From Candidatus Zixiibacteriota bacterium (GTDB taxonomy: Bacteria > Zixibacteria > MSB-5A5 > DSPP01): a stretch of DNA of 64,000 nt. Below the pieces are notes generated by a model. It worked only from the letters and a program-made list of their open reading frames with translations, was not told the origin of the DNA and did no database searches. Below, piece after piece: positions 25,254 through 33,819 of this stretch (the stretch's first letter is position 1; each line of letters opens with the position of its first letter). The stretch lies in assembly GCA_022614805.1 (NCBI GenBank), contig JAKEHY010000023.1:49983-113982 (forward strand). The letters are read 5' to 3'. The position numbers were made by a program, and so were the translations under genes.

Positions 25254-25262
25254 CTTATAAAG
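25254..25262 (-). promoter_or_regulatory. archaeal-type TATA box for integrase 2
   Basis: Read on the minus strand: CTTTATAAG, centred 26 bp before the ATG at 25232. This is the expected distance for a leaderless archaeal promoter. The ATG lacks a strong ribosome-binding site. Confidence 0.4.
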
Positions 25263-25498
25263 CTTGGGGGCTTCTCACTGCAGGTGTAAAGCCCCAGGGG
25301 TGGGAGGGAAAAGAAATCCATAGCCCCCGACGGCATATTCGGCATTGGACCGCTTGCAAAAGTAGGACAGCTCAATTTTCTTCAAAAAGAAGGTGCCGTA
25401 ATATTCTGGCCCATTCCGGCAACTTGTCCAAGAGCTCCTGGTCGGATTTCATCGCAAGAGATTACAGGCAAGCGAATAAAACTATGACCGAGGAGTGG

Positions 25499-25510
25499 TG
25501 CGAATTATGC
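25499..25510 (+). promoter_or_regulatory. TGCGAATTGTGC-like motif, site D
   Basis: TGCGAATTATGC, one mismatch to the consensus. It lies in the gene-free region downstream of orc1/cdc6 and upstream of integrase 2. Confidence 0.4.
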
Positions 25511-25582
25511 TTATAGATTAAGGGGAGAACAACGCGGAGATGGCCAGGCGTCGAGACTTCGACGATTGTTAACAACAACTAA

Positions 25583-26653
25583 CTACTCAATGACGTAAAA
25601 CTTTCTAACGTTTCCTTCTTTCACCCTTGCCGGTTCAACGCGAATGAGGCCCAGGTCCCGAAGTCGGCTCACATATTTCGAGAACGTCCTGACCGCTATC
25701 GGCTCGCCGCCTTTCTCCTTAGTTTGAAGCATATAGGTTTGCCACAAGCTGCCAGATACGATTCCGGGGTTATCCTTTACCAGGTTATACAAAAGGCGAT
25801 GGTCGGGAGTGAGCGTTTCAAGGAGGTACGTCCTTTTCCAGTTTTGAGCATTCTTCCAACCGTTACGAATGTGGCTTTCGGCGATGACCTTATCCCGGTT
25901 TATTTGAGCATCGTTGGCCGCGTCCTTCAAAGTCTGGATGGCTACTCGAGCGTCGCCCCCGGACAGATTGACGATCTTCTCCAGCAATTGACGGCTCCAG
26001 GTGCCCGGAGTGAGGGAGAGGTCAGCTCTTTGGCTAATAATCTCCAGCAGGTCGGCTTTCGTGTAAGGATGAAACTCCACCTGAACCGGATTCAAGCGCG
26101 ACTTTACCCGCTCTTCGAGGGTGTAAAAGGCCAGCTTGTCGTTGGAAATGCAGAGCAGCCCGACCTTTCCCAAGGTGGAGAGCGCGTAAAGAATGGTATT
26201 TCGCTCTTTGGGTTCGGGCTTGTCAATTTCGTCCAACACGATGATGAAGGGCTCGGACTGAATGTGACGCTGGAACTTCATCAACTTGTAGGTCGTGCTG
26301 GATTGGGCCGTATGGAGAAGCCGGAGGTCCGTCACAATTTTTTCCATAATGAAATGCAAGGTATGAGATTCCCAGCAATTGACGTAGACGCCATTAACGT
26401 TCGCTTCCTGGCGCATCTGCTTGAGAACGTATCTTGACGTGGCAGTTTTTCCTGAACCGGAAGCCCCAAATAGCCAAGCGTGCATGGGTTTGTTCCGGGA
26501 CAGGGCAGGCGTCAGGCTATGGCCAAGAGCCTTAAGTTGCCCTTCTCGACCGGGTATTTTTTCTGGTAAATAGTCTTCAGCTAAGAGGTCGGGGTTAACT
26601 ATAATACTGGCAGATTCCCGGGCAACCATGCAAAATTGTTCATTTTGGGGCAT
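25583..26653 (-). CDS. Orc1/Cdc6-type replication initiator ATPase
   Basis: A 356-aa AAA+ protein of the archaeal/eukaryotic Orc1/Cdc6 family. The entry motif LAEDYLPEKIPGREGQLKAL precedes Walker A GASGSGKT (~63-70), Walker B FIIVLDEIDKPE (~137), sensor 1 LLCISNDK and a sensor 2 region with GGDARVAIQTLKDA. A winged-helix domain occupies ~275-356 (RTFSKYVSRLRDLGLIRVE). Such proteins bind origins and load helicase. Finding one inside a bacterial chromosome strongly suggests the element's replicon is of archaeal type. It stands alone on the minus strand with a 12-bp motif copy 24 bp upstream of the start. Confidence 0.9.
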   Translation of the reverse strand: MPQNEQFCMVARESASIIVNPDLLAEDYLPEKIPGREGQLKALGHSLTPALSRNKPMHAWLFGASGSGKTATSRYVLKQMRQEANVNGVYVNCWESHTLHFIMEKIVTDLRLLHTAQSSTTYKLMKFQRHIQSEPFIIVLDEIDKPEPKERNTILYALSTLGKVGLLCISNDKLAFYTLEERVKSRLNPVQVEFHPYTKADLLEIISQRADLSLTPGTWSRQLLEKIVNLSGGDARVAIQTLKDAANDAQINRDKVIAESHIRNGWKNAQNWKRTYLLETLTPDHRLLYNLVKDNPGIVSGSLWQTYMLQTKEKGGEPIAVRTFSKYVSRLRDLGLIRVEPARVKEGNVRKFYVIE

Positions 26654-26676
26654 TAAAAGAAATCCGGGTGGTAGGG

Positions 26677-26688
26677 TGCGTTTTGTGC
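26677..26688 (+). promoter_or_regulatory. TGCGAATTGTGC-like motif, site E
   Basis: TGCGTTTTGTGC, two mismatches, placed immediately upstream of the orc1/cdc6 start at 26653. The position suits autoregulation or initiator binding. Confidence 0.35.
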
Positions 26689-26815
26689 CGCTTATTGCAA
26701 ACCTTATCGCACCTGGTGTAGGGCGTGGACATGTTAAGGAGGTGGGTCAAGACTTCTTGAACAACGCGCGAATTAGCTGCTTTGATCAGGCAAGCGCAGG
26801 CTCAATGTCCCTCAG

Positions 26816-29800
26816 TCAGTTTCGACGCAATAGCAGGTCTTCTAACTGTCGATAGTATACCACTCTTACGGGACTTTTAACCAAATAGGTCGCAAGGCTC
26901 TCCGTATCTAACACTATTAACGGCGTCACCTTCCAACGGCCTACTCTTACCAAGCTTTGATCACTTGAAGCCAGGACTTCTCTAATATGTTCCGCGGTCC
27001 ACTTTGCTCGTTCCTGGTGCTTTTCGACAGTCGACTTTTTGCCATTATGCGGATGAAAAAGTTCTCTTAAGTCCTTAGCCATCTCCCAAGGGGTTCGTGC
27101 CGCAGCTAAGTCCTTCGCTTCAATGACAACGATTTCGTGGTATTTCGGAATTATGACTAAGACATCAATGTCGCCGAGAGACTGACCAGGTTTATACTCG
27201 ATTGGGAGCCCGTCTATTTTTTTAACCCGCTTTCGAACAATAGCGCCGGGTATTTTTTCGCAAAGTTCAGCGACTTGGTCATTAAATTGCTTAGCTTCAC
27301 GCTCTCGAAATTTGTTAAGGTATATTGTCATTTCTTTGGTTTGTGCTCGAAGGCGTCCGCCCAAGCAAAGCCCCGTTAGATATCCAATGGCGCGATAAGT
27401 GTGGCGGTTGCCCCATAGGACCTCCGTTTTCCCGTTCGTCTCCCGCAATACGAGCGGTCTGCGAAGATACGACACCTCTCGATTAAACCGCCACGGATAA
27501 ACCTCTTCCCTTCGATAGGGATGTGGGTCTAAAAAACTATCCCGCGGACCAAGTGAAAACAACTTCAATGCGGCAGCCAGTTGTTCCTCATTCCAGGTCA
27601 ACTGTTGTTTCAGCCAGGTAATGAGAGCGCCTCGGTCCGAAGTCTTTGGTTCGCCTTCAGCCTGATTACCAAACCTAATCATGGCGGATAGAAATGCTAC
27701 TAACTCACTGAGGCTGAAGCCAAATTCATGCTTAACGGCAGCTTCCAACGCCTCTGCTTCTGATGGATTTTGCGACGAGTCACTTTTGCGCCATGTGCGC
27801 TCCCATTGCTTCGTGCTCCGGACAACCTCGGCCGCCGCAAATTCACCTAAAAATGCCTCTTGAGCCTTCCTGTAATGCTCTTGGTCGACCCCCAAACGGG
27901 CGGAAGGAAGGACGTCAAGGGTTATATCAGCAAGCTTGAGATGGATGAGATCGCTTAAGGTGCCCCAATTTTCAATTTCAGCCGCGATCCCTAATAAATA
28001 GTCGTACATGGCAAGGCTCATTGGACGGACCCCTCTTGGAGGCCTTGCTGCCACATATTCAATCAAGAATCTACTTGCAAGCGCCGCCTTAGCAAGATCT
28101 GATTGTTCCTTGGCAATATCGCGCTGGAGATTCTGGCCGACCTCGAAACAGGCGATGCGAGTGGGAGTAGTAAATTTGGTGAATTCCTGCTCGTAGACAA
28201 GTCGTTCATTGTAAGCCACAAGCCAATCCATCAGCCCGTCCGGTGACAAAGTCGAAATTACATTTTCTAATTTATCAAATAAGTCCTTTACTACGATGTC
28301 CAAGATGGAGGTTCGCTCTGAATCGGCAATCTTGCCAACGCGAATGGTAGATTGACTGGAGAGGTATGTCCCAACTTCATCAAGCAGTTGGCTCTCAACT
28401 ACTGCCTGAACCAAGCGCTCACGAGGTAGTCCATTTTTTACCAAAATTGGATTATCAACGGTAGAATAGAAAAAGAGCTTCTTTTTCGCTCCCAAAGGTG
28501 CATAGGTGTTGAGAAGTTCATCAATAGCGGCCACTGACAACGATCCGCCACTTAACATGCTGAACCCATTAAGTAATTCACGCAGGATGGCTCGTTCCCC
28601 TGCATTGTCGGCTCCCCTTAATCGTTGTGCAACGCTCCAACCGACTGATACACGGAGATGACTCCGCCCTAGAAGGTCATACTTAAGCATTTCATCCGGG
28701 GTTTCTTGGCCTGGGTTTTCAAACCACTGCACCCCGTCAGACAGTTTGAGGGAAATTCTCAGATGTTTAAGCCGGCCGACTATACCCTGTAAGTGAGGAC
28801 CTAGCCCGGCAGTCAGTTGCCACATCCAGTAAGCCACCATATCCATAAATTGCCAATGCAGCTGACGATACTGACCCCTAGGTACGTCTTCCGAAGCTGT
28901 AATCCAAACATTGATTGGCAACCCCTCAACTAATATGGCTAATTGTTTATCAGTCGGCGGCCATGGGGCATATATTGGTACCGATATGTCGCTGTGCAAG
29001 AGCGTCACTTCAGCAACGCGATTTTCATTGTATGAATCGGTGCCATGAAAGTCCCTCTTCTTATGAATCTCACGTCGAAGGAGTCCAGCTGAGCCTGGTG
29101 CAATTAAAAGAGTCGTTGGCCGTGCCTTGTCAGACGTATAGTAGCTGAAGTGGTTTTTTCGGTAGAAGTAAAACTCATCCAGAGTGTTAGTTGTTCTGAT
29201 AGAACAATGTCTCCGGATTTCATGTGAAGCCTGCGCATAATGCCACAACAGCAACGGATCACCGCCTTCTCCTAAGGCTATTGTCTGAAGATTTTCCGCC
29301 GTCATAAATTGTACATAGCTAACCGGGTGGTTTCCAGAGGCGTCAAATCCCGCGATAAGCCATCTACCTATCCCCTGAATGATTACAAGATGCAAGATGT
29401 TATTTGGGGCTGGCCCGTTGGAGAAGACCAATTTTTCAACATGTTCAAGGTGTGCGGTTAATTTTTCAGAATTGTCTCCAATTGACCACCGGCCGAATAC
29501 TTCTTCTTCATTGTAATGAGTTAAGTCATCGGTAAGTAGAAGCACATGCAGCAGCTTATCTGAATCAAATTGGAAAAATAGCTCTGATGCTATTCCAGAA
29601 AGGTCCTTGGGAGCAGTGAACTCATAAAAGAGTTCTTTGGGATGAAAAAAGCTCAGAGTCTGACGAACGGTATCTCGAACTGCAGCGTGATAGCGATTAG
29701 CAAGTGCTTCAGTAACGTTATGCTGACGGGCCAGGCGAAAGATGGCGTGGCGTAGGGCGCTCAAGAGCGCAAATGGTGCGGCGACTGCATATCTGTCTGT

Positions 29801-30544
29801 CCTTCGTATTATTGGTTTGGCAAAGAATGGACCGTCTTCAATATTTGACGCACTAAACCGAATTGAACCCAACTCTCCCGTAAGGAGATTCAACGCAGCG
29901 TCGGAAATTCGAGCCGAACTAAAAAGTTGAGTTAGCTCTTGCTGAGTGAAAGTGACGGCCCGTTTAAGCTCTCTAAAGCGGGCTGACCTTGGCAGTTGAA
30001 CATTCCCTCCGGGAGCCTCGACAGGATGGTCTTTTCTGGAGAGGTTACTTTTCCGTGCAATTTCGTTACTAAGCGCAAGTGTAAATCGGATGACCTCATA
30101 CACCTCACGACGAAATTGCTCATGCGGAAATGTCTCCTCGGAAAGGAATATGGCCTTTGCAAGGTGCCTGATTATGAACGAGGACTCCTCAGCTATTCCA
30201 GGGAACACCGTGTAGGAACCGCCGTAGAAAGTAACTTCCTCAGCAAACAGACTGTCAAATGGATCTTCGGCCCATGCAATGTCGGTGGCGAATGGAGGGC
30301 CATTAAGCCAGGCGTCTAGTTTTCTCGAACTTATTGGTGGTCGAATTGTATCGTCTTGCTTTAAGCTCGCAATCAGCGCGCCAGCGGTTTCAAGTCTGAG
30401 AGTACGGTCGGCATTCTCCGGGACCAGCTGAAGCGCCCCAATACATGCCGCCAAATCGAATGCGTCGTATGCCAGTATCGGTGCAGCCCATCTTTCTGGC
30501 CTGGGGCCGGAATTGTCATCGTGATTTTTGGTTTTAGTCTTCAT
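26816..30544 (-). CDS. 1,242-aa protein with C-terminal PD-(D/E)XK nuclease-like domain
   Basis: A very large cytosolic protein. The first ~1,080 residues match no family I recognise; they are mostly alpha/beta with no Walker motifs and no membrane segments. Near ~1125-1146 the sequence LGDIDVLVIIPKYHEIVVIE is followed by AKD, giving D...E-A-K, the signature of Mrr/NERD-type restriction nuclease folds, and RELFHPHNGKKSTVEKHQERAKW continues in that style. The gene is monocistronic with over 150 bp on each side. A large sensor region with a nuclease tail fits a single-gene defence protein, but this is inference. Confidence 0.6.
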   Translation of the reverse strand: MKTKTKNHDDNSGPRPERWAAPILAYDAFDLAACIGALQLVPENADRTLRLETAGALIASLKQDDTIRPPISSRKLDAWLNGPPFATDIAWAEDPFDSLFAEEVTFYGGSYTVFPGIAEESSFIIRHLAKAIFLSEETFPHEQFRREVYEVIRFTLALSNEIARKSNLSRKDHPVEAPGGNVQLPRSARFRELKRAVTFTQQELTQLFSSARISDAALNLLTGELGSIRFSASNIEDGPFFAKPIIRRTDRYAVAAPFALLSALRHAIFRLARQHNVTEALANRYHAAVRDTVRQTLSFFHPKELFYEFTAPKDLSGIASELFFQFDSDKLLHVLLLTDDLTHYNEEEVFGRWSIGDNSEKLTAHLEHVEKLVFSNGPAPNNILHLVIIQGIGRWLIAGFDASGNHPVSYVQFMTAENLQTIALGEGGDPLLLWHYAQASHEIRRHCSIRTTNTLDEFYFYRKNHFSYYTSDKARPTTLLIAPGSAGLLRREIHKKRDFHGTDSYNENRVAEVTLLHSDISVPIYAPWPPTDKQLAILVEGLPINVWITASEDVPRGQYRQLHWQFMDMVAYWMWQLTAGLGPHLQGIVGRLKHLRISLKLSDGVQWFENPGQETPDEMLKYDLLGRSHLRVSVGWSVAQRLRGADNAGERAILRELLNGFSMLSGGSLSVAAIDELLNTYAPLGAKKKLFFYSTVDNPILVKNGLPRERLVQAVVESQLLDEVGTYLSSQSTIRVGKIADSERTSILDIVVKDLFDKLENVISTLSPDGLMDWLVAYNERLVYEQEFTKFTTPTRIACFEVGQNLQRDIAKEQSDLAKAALASRFLIEYVAARPPRGVRPMSLAMYDYLLGIAAEIENWGTLSDLIHLKLADITLDVLPSARLGVDQEHYRKAQEAFLGEFAAAEVVRSTKQWERTWRKSDSSQNPSEAEALEAAVKHEFGFSLSELVAFLSAMIRFGNQAEGEPKTSDRGALITWLKQQLTWNEEQLAAALKLFSLGPRDSFLDPHPYRREEVYPWRFNREVSYLRRPLVLRETNGKTEVLWGNRHTYRAIGYLTGLCLGGRLRAQTKEMTIYLNKFREREAKQFNDQVAELCEKIPGAIVRKRVKKIDGLPIEYKPGQSLGDIDVLVIIPKYHEIVVIEAKDLAAARTPWEMAKDLRELFHPHNGKKSTVEKHQERAKWTAEHIREVLASSDQSLVRVGRWKVTPLIVLDTESLATYLVKSPVRVVYYRQLEDLLLRRN

Positions 30545-30721
30545 AAGTATAAATGGATAAAGAAATTAAAATGCCCTTGAAGTGCAACTTTTAAAACATA
30601 GCCTGGTGGCCCACGCTACCTAGGGCAACGATTCTCGTCTCACCCTGCGTTGGGACAAATTATGAAATTAGGATGCGTGGCCTTTGTAAGCCGGACATGC
30701 CGTATTAAATTAGCGAGTGGC

Positions 30722-30871
30722 ATGGATTTCTACCTTGGAACCGAGGGCTTTAGCTACGAATACTGGAAGGGTTTATTCTACCCGGAGGGACTTAAGCAGG
30801 AGGATTATCTGTCGTTTTACGGAAAGGTTTTTAACAGCGTGGAAATTAATAACATTGATTGCGCAGCCCAA
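30722..30871 (+). pseudogene. truncated DUF72 family gene
   Basis: The first ~45 residues (MDFYLGTEGFSYEYWKGLFY, PEGLKQEDYLSFYGKVFNSVEINN) match the N-terminus of DUF72 TIM-barrel proteins. Homology ends abruptly after VEINN where the converging SWIM gene begins. Over 180 residues of the normal protein are missing, so this is a remnant cut by a rearrangement. Confidence 0.7.
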
Positions 30872-30874
30872 TCT

Positions 30875-31603
30875 CTATTTAATAAGGTCCAAAAGAGACT
30901 CTTCCCAGCCAAAGGAGGTGTCTTTATTTTTCAACGCATGAAATGCCCGCGTGCAAGCGGGGTCAAGCCGGGCGTATTCCTTGAGCATCCCGACCACCTG
31001 TTCCATGAACCCGCCAACGGTTCCATCGGAATCATCCACGCCACCCTCCCGCAATTTCCTATCCAGTCGCAATAGCAGGTTAACCAACAAGACCGCGGTC
31101 TGTTCACTTACCGGCAACTCGCCCACCAGCGCCGATAACCGATTGCACCCCCCCGAAAGCGAATGTTGATACCCAAACCAAATGCGGGACGGACCGCGGT
31201 AGGGCCTAATGTAACCCAGGGCAGCAGTAATGGCTTTTTTGGTTGCCGCTAATTTTTCTGCACTTAATTCTCCCAGTTGGCCGCTGCACGTTACTTGGCC
31301 CACAACTCGCTTATCCTCGTCGCCTAATGGCCTGCCACCCATAACCGCACAGATCGCCACCGCCACCATATGCTTGCAGACTGTGTCGTGTTGGCCCACG
31401 AAGCAGTCGCAACTGCCGCGATCAAAGTGGCGAGCTTCAACGAATACCGAATATGGCTTGCTCCCCAGCACTACAGCGGAGAATCCATCGAGGGTTTCTT
31501 GAAACCTGGTCACCTTTCCGCTCCCATACAATCCAACGGCCTTCTCAAAGGTCGGGCCGTCAGTGGCGTATTTTAATTTGTCCAAGTCATAAGCTGGCAA
31601 CAT
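30875..31603 (-). CDS. SWIM zinc-finger protein
   Basis: A 242-aa protein with the SWIM motif CDCFVGQHDTVCKHMVAVA (C-x-C...C-x-H, ~70-88) preceded by a small beta domain (YSVFVEARHFDRGS). SWIM domains bind DNA or proteins. The C-terminal ~140 residues are helical and carry LLVNLLLRLDRKLREGGVDD, with no known domain. Proteins of this type are often encoded beside SWI2/SNF2 ATPases, but none adjoins it here. Its 3' end abuts the DUF72 remnant. Confidence 0.75.
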   Translation of the reverse strand: MLPAYDLDKLKYATDGPTFEKAVGLYGSGKVTRFQETLDGFSAVVLGSKPYSVFVEARHFDRGSCDCFVGQHDTVCKHMVAVAICAVMGGRPLGDEDKRVVGQVTCSGQLGELSAEKLAATKKAITAALGYIRPYRGPSRIWFGYQHSLSGGCNRLSALVGELPVSEQTAVLLVNLLLRLDRKLREGGVDDSDGTVGGFMEQVVGMLKEYARLDPACTRAFHALKNKDTSFGWEESLLDLIK

Positions 31604-32296
31604 ACGTGACCGTACTCAGTTTTTTTCTTTAATTAAAGCTGGAAGTGATGGTTTTGCAAATGGATTCCCGCAACTTCGGCGGGGTTTTCAAGAGCCGGGG
31701 CAATAATAACACCGAGCGGAAGCTGTCAATTGCCAATATCAGGGATGGTTTTTGAACCCACGCCCGCCACTCTCACCTCGAGAGGAGGCAAAGGTCTGAC
31801 CGATGACGGTTTGCCTGGGGCTAGGTCTGACAGGATACCGTAGGCCGGCGGGGAGTGACCAAGTAAGCCGACTGGCAGTGCAAGCGCCCTCTTGAACTCT
31901 CGGTGATTCTTTCCGCACAAGAACGGAAAAACGGGCCGGGAAAACGAGGCAGCGTAAGCGATTGACGAAAAAAGAGTGGTATGGTATACTTCCACCAAGA
32001 AAATGGGCGTGCACAATCCAAGTGCGACGACTATGAACTAAATCCATGTCCTCGATCATGGACCGGCTGGGGTTCGTAATCCGGTTGACATGCCCGTGCA
32101 AGGAGGGTTTAATGCCGATTCGCATAAGAGGCTGCGAGAAGAACACTTTGGGGTCGCAACAGGGGCCCGCTCAAGCAGTTGGGCTGATTTCCCCCCGGAT
32201 TCCTGGAGCGTTTAGGCGGGCTCTCCCAATCGTGTTTGGGGTGTTAGGCGGGTCGGCCTAAACATTGTTAGCCGCACTCGAAAGGAGAAAGCAGAC
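31604..32296. other. gene-poor region before the cobalamin-linked operon
   Basis: About 690 bp with only short unconvincing open frames. It contains a good sigma70-like promoter at 31962-31990. An inverted repeat GTTTAGGC (32210-32217) / GCCTAAAC (32256-32263) lies just before the operon's ribosome-binding site. Composition changes from AT-rich to GC-rich across it, marking a junction with the foreign cargo. Confidence 0.4.
31962..31990 (+). promoter_or_regulatory. sigma70-like promoter facing the cobalamin-linked operon
   Basis: TTGACG (31962-31967), a 17-bp spacer and TATACT (31985-31990). It is the best bacterial promoter match in the element and points toward 32297. Confidence 0.5.
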
Positions 32297-32854
32297 ATGT
32301 ACCGACTTCGTTTCCTTGTTCTCGTGGGCATGATCTTGGCGGCGGCCGCCTCTCGGCTGATCCCGCATCCACCCAATCTCGCACCCATCGGGGCGATCGC
32401 CCTCTTCGGCGGGGCTTGCTTCGCCCACAGGCGCGCGGCCTTAGTCGTGCCGCTGGCGGCGATGTTCCTGAGCGATCTGGCGATCGGCGTGCTGAGTGGC
32501 AACCTGTCCCTGGGCCTGCATCGACTCATCCCCGTCGTTTACGGCAGCTTCGCCCTGATCGTCTGCCTCGGGTTCTGGCTCCGGACTCGCCGAACTCTCG
32601 TCCCAATCGCGGGGGCCATGCTGACCAGCTCGGTCCTGTTCTTTGTCCTGACCAATTTCGGGGTCTGGGCCTTGGGGGCCTGGTATCCCAAGACCTGGGG
32701 TGGACTGGTCGCCTGCTACGTGGCGGCGATCCCGTTCTTCCATAACACGCTGCTGGGCGACGCGGTGTACACAACCATCCTGTTTGGCGGCCTGGCGCTC
32801 GCTGAACGAGGTTTCCCGGCGCTGCGAACACCGGCGCCGGTCGCGTCGCGCTAG
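32297..32854 (+). CDS. DUF6580-like membrane protein, possible transporter component
   Basis: A 185-aa very hydrophobic protein with five or six membrane segments. The start LAPIGAIALFGGACF and the later NFGVWALGAWYPKTWGGL and FFHNTLLGDAVYTTILFGGL match the DUF6580 family, described as putative transport proteins similar to ECF substrate-binding components. An AAAGGAG ribosome-binding site precedes the ATG. It heads a GC-rich operon with a BtuF-like protein and a PP-loop enzyme, which suggests uptake of a corrinoid or related compound. Confidence 0.7.
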   Translation: MYRLRFLVLVGMILAAAASRLIPHPPNLAPIGAIALFGGACFAHRRAALVVPLAAMFLSDLAIGVLSGNLSLGLHRLIPVVYGSFALIVCLGFWLRTRRTLVPIAGAMLTSSVLFFVLTNFGVWALGAWYPKTWGGLVACYVAAIPFFHNTLLGDAVYTTILFGGLALAERGFPALRTPAPVASR

Positions 32855-32862
32855 GAGAGTCG

Positions 32863-33819
32863 ATGAGAATCGTCTCGCTGCTCCCCAGCGCCACGGAGAT
32901 CATCTGCGCACTAGGGCTGGAAGATCAGCTCGTGGGCGTGACCCACGAGTGCGATTTCCCGCCCTCCGTGTGGCATTTGCCGAAGGTGACACGCACCCTT
33001 ATCCCCGCCGATGCCTCAAGCGGCGAAATCGATCTCCTGGTGCGTGAGCGATTGCAGACAAACCGGGCTCTGTACACGCTCAACTTGCCCGTCCTCGAGG
33101 AGCTGCGGCCCGACTTGATCGTCTCGCAGGCGCTCTGCAACGTCTGTGCGGTAGCCGAGGACGAGGTTCGCGCCGCTGCGTGCATGCTCCCCGGTGGCCC
33201 CCGGGTGATTAACCTGGAGCCGCAGACCCTCTCGGAGGTGCTCGCCTCCTGTCGGCAGGTGGCCAGGGTGGCGGGCGTCGAGCGGTCTGCGGAGGAACTC
33301 ATCGCCGCGCTGACCGCCCGCGTCGAGGCGGTGGTCGCCCGCACAGCCCAACTCGAGAGCCGGCCGCGCGTGGCCCTGCTGGAATGGCTGGACCCGCCGT
33401 TCTCCTCCGGCCACTGGAGTCCCGAGCTGGTCCGACTGGCGGGCGGCGTTGAGGGACTCAGCCAGGAGGGACGGCCGTCGCGGACGCTCCGCTGGAACGA
33501 CGTGCTGGAGTGGCAGGCGGAGGTGGTGTTCATCGCCTGCTGCGGCTTCAGCGTCGAGCGGACGCTCGATGACCTACCGCCGCTGCGGTCCATCCCTGGC
33601 TGGCGGGACCTCCCTGCCGTGCGCGCCGGTCGGGTGTACGTGACGGACGGCTCGCACTATTTCAGCCGCCCGGGTCCTCGACTGGTGGACAGTCTGGAGA
33701 TTCTCGCACACACGCTGCACCCGGAGGTGCATCCGTTGCCCGGAGGGTTGCCGCTTCCCGTTCGCGTGGCCGACCCCGGGATCGACATCGTCCACGCGAT
33801 TTCCTCGGTGACCGCATAG
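32863..33819 (+). CDS. cobalamin-binding periplasmic-type protein (BtuF-like)
   Basis: A 318-aa protein of the helical-backbone metal-receptor family. MRIVSLLPSATEIICALGL and LVGVTHECDFPP are the hallmark N-terminus of cobalamin-binding proteins, followed by DLIVSQALCNVCAV and a C-terminal lobe with WNDVLEWQAEVVFIACCGF. It lacks a signal peptide, so it is either cytosolic or exported by another route. Eight bases separate it from the upstream membrane protein. Binding of a corrinoid is likely by family; no ATPase or permease of a BtuCD kind is nearby. Confidence 0.85.
   Translation: MRIVSLLPSATEIICALGLEDQLVGVTHECDFPPSVWHLPKVTRTLIPADASSGEIDLLVRERLQTNRALYTLNLPVLEELRPDLIVSQALCNVCAVAEDEVRAAACMLPGGPRVINLEPQTLSEVLASCRQVARVAGVERSAEELIAALTARVEAVVARTAQLESRPRVALLEWLDPPFSSGHWSPELVRLAGGVEGLSQEGRPSRTLRWNDVLEWQAEVVFIACCGFSVERTLDDLPPLRSIPGWRDLPAVRAGRVYVTDGSHYFSRPGPRLVDSLEILAHTLHPEVHPLPGGLPLPVRVADPGIDIVHAISSVTA

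Larger units (their letters stand above)
25233..25582. other. gene-free region between Orc1/Cdc6 and integrase 2, candidate origin
   Basis: About 350 bp without a credible gene. It holds a TATA-like box, an imperfect inverted repeat (TTGGGGGCTT near 25264 and AAGCCCCAGG near 25289), G-rich runs and one copy of the 12-bp motif. Archaeal origins usually lie beside the orc1/cdc6 gene, so this is the best origin candidate in the window. No classical ORB element was recognised. Confidence 0.3.

Noticed and set aside
32046-32261. 71-codon frame upstream of the DUF6580 gene
   Set aside because: No ribosome-binding site, no similarity, and it runs into the inverted repeat; more likely leader or remnant sequence.
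32210-32273. Integron attC-like sequence before the cobalamin operon
   Set aside because: GTTTAGGC/GCCTAAAC gives a stem, but the TAAAC core deviates from the RYYYAAC/GTTRRRY pattern and no integron integrase or second site was seen.
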